Below, one piece after another: positions 62,113 through 64,000 of a stretch of DNA of 64,000 nucleotides. The notes under the pieces are model-generated. The model was given only the letters and a program-made list of their open reading frames with translations, did no database searches and was not told the origin of the DNA. The position numbers were made by a program, and so were the translations under genes. Source of the DNA: CAZFJG01 sp964410915 (GTDB taxonomy: Bacteria; Synergistota; Synergistia; Synergistales; JAFGMB01); contig CAYPIU010000001.1 of the NCBI GenBank assembly GCA_964410915.1, forward strand, positions 124,001-188,000, read 5' to 3'. How positions within the stretch are numbered: position 1 is the first letter of the stretch; the number at the start of each line of letters is the position of its first letter.

Positions 62113-63786
62113 TCAGTTTTTGCCTGCAGTTGAAAGACTATTTACAGAAAGAAGCCTTCTTGCATGTTGCTGTGCTTCTTCAAGTGAATAATCACCTGAT
62201 AACATCCTTGCAAGTTCGGGTACTCTCTCTTCTGGTTCAAGATCAAAAACATCGGTTTTGTCTATATTTCGTCTTACAACATAATGCTGGTCTGCGAGGG
62301 CAGCTATTGAAGCCTCGTGTGTAATAAGAATTACCTGACATTTAGAAGAAAGCTCTTTCAGCTTTTGACCTGCAAGTATAGCTGCTCTACCACCAAGTCC
62401 AGCTTCTACTTCATCGAAAACGAGGGTTTCGGGGAATTGCCCTTCTGGAAGGGATAACTGTATTGAAAGTAACAAACGACTGAGTTCACCTCCGGAAGCA
62501 ACTTTGGTAACTGCTCCGGAAAATCCGTCAGTAGTTCTCAGGACAAACTCTATGTCATCGGCTCCTGTTTCGCGAAGTTTCCCCAGCTCTTTCATCCTTA
62601 TTTCGAAAGACATCCCCAGCATGGCAAGATCTTTCATTTGCCAGTTAACCCTGGTTTCAAGTTCCGCAGCGGCAAGTTTTCTAAGAGTCCGTAATTTCAT
62701 TGCTTCTTCGCTAGCCTGTCTTCGATATTCTCTGCTCTTTTCCTCCACCCTGGTAAGGAGGTCATGACTATTCGTTATCCATTTCAGGGCAGATGAAGCT
62801 TCTTTATAATAAGCGAAAAGTTCTTCCTGGTTCTGGGCATTAGCAAGTCTTTTAGCTTTCCTGAGTAACCCGGCCTTTTGTTCTGTTATTTCAAGGGAAT
62901 CCTCCATTTCCTTGAGGGAAATCGGAGACATATTTGATTCTACAAGTTTCATTAATTCAAATATTTTGTCGATCGTAAGTTCTATAAGATCTCTGGTTTG
63001 CTTTTTCTGATGTTCCGGAACCAGTTCAGCAAGATAAGGGAGATACTCTTCAAACTGATCAACGAGTCCTGGTTGAGCCTCAGTTCCCTTAAAAGTCAAA
63101 AGTGCCTGTGTGTGTTTTTTCTTTTGTTTTATTTTGAACTGAAGTTCTTCAATTTCTTTTTGCCAGGTAATCTCCGAATCTTTATCAAGATCTATCTTTT
63201 TCAATATATCTATAATGGTTTCCGCGTTTTGAAAACGTGTTGAAAGATCTTTCTGTTTAATACGGATTTGTCTGGCTTCTTTTTCAGAATCATATGCTTT
63301 TCGAAAAAAAGCTTTAACATTACAGACAGAGCGGATAAGTTCTTCCCCTCCGCAACTGTCGACCAGATTCATCTGTCTTGAGGGGTCCAGCAGGTCAAGC
63401 TGGGCAAACTGACTTTGTATATGTACCTGATCTGACATAAACCGTGATAAAGATGTAAGTGAAAACAATTTTTCCTGAAGGTAGCACTTGCTTCGACCAT
63501 TTCTAAAGATTTCACGATTTACAATCATCTGCCCATTCTCAGGCTTAACTCCGTCAGGAATGAAACAATAACTTTTTGAATGGATCACAGCTGTGAGAGA
63601 TGCGTTTTCTTCTCCATATCTTATAAAACTTGTTTGAGCTCTTTTCCCGGCAAGAAGTTCAATTGCCCTTACGATACTGCTTTTACCGGCCCCGCTTTCT
63701 CCGGTAATAACAATAAAGTTCCCCTTCGGGTTTATCTTTGAAGAAAAGATACCACCAATATTATTTATAAAAAGTTCCTCAAGCAA
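62113..63786 (-). CDS. recN: DNA repair protein RecN
   Basis: SMC-like ATPase acting early in double-strand-break repair. Walker A ITGESGAGKSSIVRAI (about 28-43) and a short coiled-coil arm in the middle are seen, followed by the signature KVASGGELSRLLLSI and Walker B LVFDEVEAGLGGRAA. 557 residues, normal. TTG start with AGGGAG 10 bases upstream. It follows nadK at 6 bases, a common pairing. Confidence 0.95.
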   Translation of the reverse strand: MLEELFINNIGGIFSSKINPKGNFIVITGESGAGKSSIVRAIELLAGKRAQTSFIRYGEENASLTAVIHSKSYCFIPDGVKPENGQMIVNREIFRNGRSKCYLQEKLFSLTSLSRFMSDQVHIQSQFAQLDLLDPSRQMNLVDSCGGEELIRSVCNVKAFFRKAYDSEKEARQIRIKQKDLSTRFQNAETIIDILKKIDLDKDSEITWQKEIEELQFKIKQKKKHTQALLTFKGTEAQPGLVDQFEEYLPYLAELVPEHQKKQTRDLIELTIDKIFELMKLVESNMSPISLKEMEDSLEITEQKAGLLRKAKRLANAQNQEELFAYYKEASSALKWITNSHDLLTRVEEKSREYRRQASEEAMKLRTLRKLAAAELETRVNWQMKDLAMLGMSFEIRMKELGKLRETGADDIEFVLRTTDGFSGAVTKVASGGELSRLLLSIQLSLPEGQFPETLVFDEVEAGLGGRAAILAGQKLKELSSKCQVILITHEASIAALADQHYVVRRNIDKTDVFDLEPEERVPELARMLSGDYSLEEAQQHARRLLSVNSLSTAGKN

Positions 63787-63792
63787 GGAAAA

Positions 63793-64000
63793 TCACTCCC
63801 TGTTCAGGGACTTTGAGCCTTGTCCCCACTGGAGTTTTTCCTGCAATAGATAATAATAATCTCTGTCAGGAAGCATTATAAGATTAATGTTTTTGTCATT
63901 AGAGAACATGATCTCTATTCGATCAGATGGAAGTATCTCATAGCCAAGTTGTCCGTCCTGCGTAAGAATAAGATCACGATGGTCTCCTTTTGGGATAAGT
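63793..64000 (-). CDS. nadK: NAD kinase (3' part only)
   Basis: About 68 C-terminal residues, cut by the window edge. The sequence PKGDHRDLILTQDGQLGYEI is followed by SDRIEIMFSNDKNINLIMLP and YYYLLQEKLQWGQGSKS, the typical end of NAD kinase, which phosphorylates NAD to NADP. The stop is at 63793-63795. Confidence 0.85.
   Translation of the reverse strand, partial: LIPKGDHRDLILTQDGQLGYEILPSDRIEIMFSNDKNINLIMLPDRDYYYLLQEKLQWGQGSKSLNRE

Noticed and set aside
1..64000. CRISPR arrays, insertion sequences, prophage, secretion or defence islands
   Set aside because: No regularly spaced repeats, transposases, integrases or phage genes were seen on either strand; the only defence-like feature is the small pair at 54.7-55.5 kb.

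Overview
The window is a gene-dense bacterial chromosome segment, AT-leaning by eye (composition not computed). The gene set points to an anaerobic amino-acid or peptide fermenter, most likely of the phylum Synergistota. It has a rotary V/A-type ATPase instead of an F-type one, a four-subunit 2-oxoacid:ferredoxin oxidoreductase, a tungsten/molybdenum aldehyde ferredoxin oxidoreductase, an L27 precursor with its Prp protease, a complete division and cell wall (dcw) cluster with a meso-diaminopimelate-type MurE, and rapZ-yvcK-whiA. The phylum is inferred from gene content; no marker was searched. No insertion sequence, prophage, CRISPR array or rRNA operon was seen.

Layout. 1-2.5 kb: 3' end of uvrA, then rlmB and proC. 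2.6-7.6 kb: accessory metabolism, with a minus-strand aldehyde ferredoxin oxidoreductase divergent from a CitG-like gene, then L-lysine 6-transaminase. 7.7-11 kb: tRNA-Val(GAC), acpS, nnrE/nnrD fusion, tsaE, tsaB. 11.3-14 kb: korDABC. 14.1-15.6 kb: rlmD and tRNA-Gly(CCC). 15.7-24.6 kb: nine-gene V-type ATPase operon behind a near-consensus promoter. 24.7-25 kb: RNase P RNA. 25.2-41.9 kb: mraZ-rsmH-ftsL-ftsI-murE-murF-mraY-murD-ftsW-murG-murC-murB-ftsQ-ftsA-ftsZ. 42.1-48.3 kb: a SPOR protein, then molybdopterin genes (two moeA, moaA, moaC, a mog fusion). 48.4-51.3 kb: rapZ-yvcK-whiA. 51.4-54.6 kb: gap-pgk-tpiA. 54.7-55.5 kb: a small toxin-antitoxin-like pair. 55.5-64 kb, all minus strand: pckA, rsfS, LCP protein, nadD, obgE, rpmA, prp, rplU, recN and the 3' end of nadK.

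How the genes fit together. The oxidoreductases at 2.6-4.8 and 11.3-14 kb make or use reduced ferredoxin. The pterin cofactor needed by the aldehyde enzyme is built by the moa/moe/mog genes at 43-48 kb. The ATPase K subunit keeps every recognised Na+ ligand, so a sodium gradient is the probable coupling ion. The dcw cluster appears to be controlled by MraZ through four 10-bp-phased repeats just before mraZ. In the minus-strand block, Prp sits between L21 and the L27 precursor it should trim.

Most unusual points. Two genes, nnrE/nnrD and ftsW, have no ATG, GTG or TTG in frame before their conserved N-termini yet carry good Shine-Dalgarno sequences, which suggests AUC and CUG/AUU starts. A Phd-like antitoxin is coupled to a PIN-fold protein that has lost its catalytic acids. 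The CitG-like protein lacks two family histidines. The aldehyde oxidoreductase has altered cluster-cysteine spacing.
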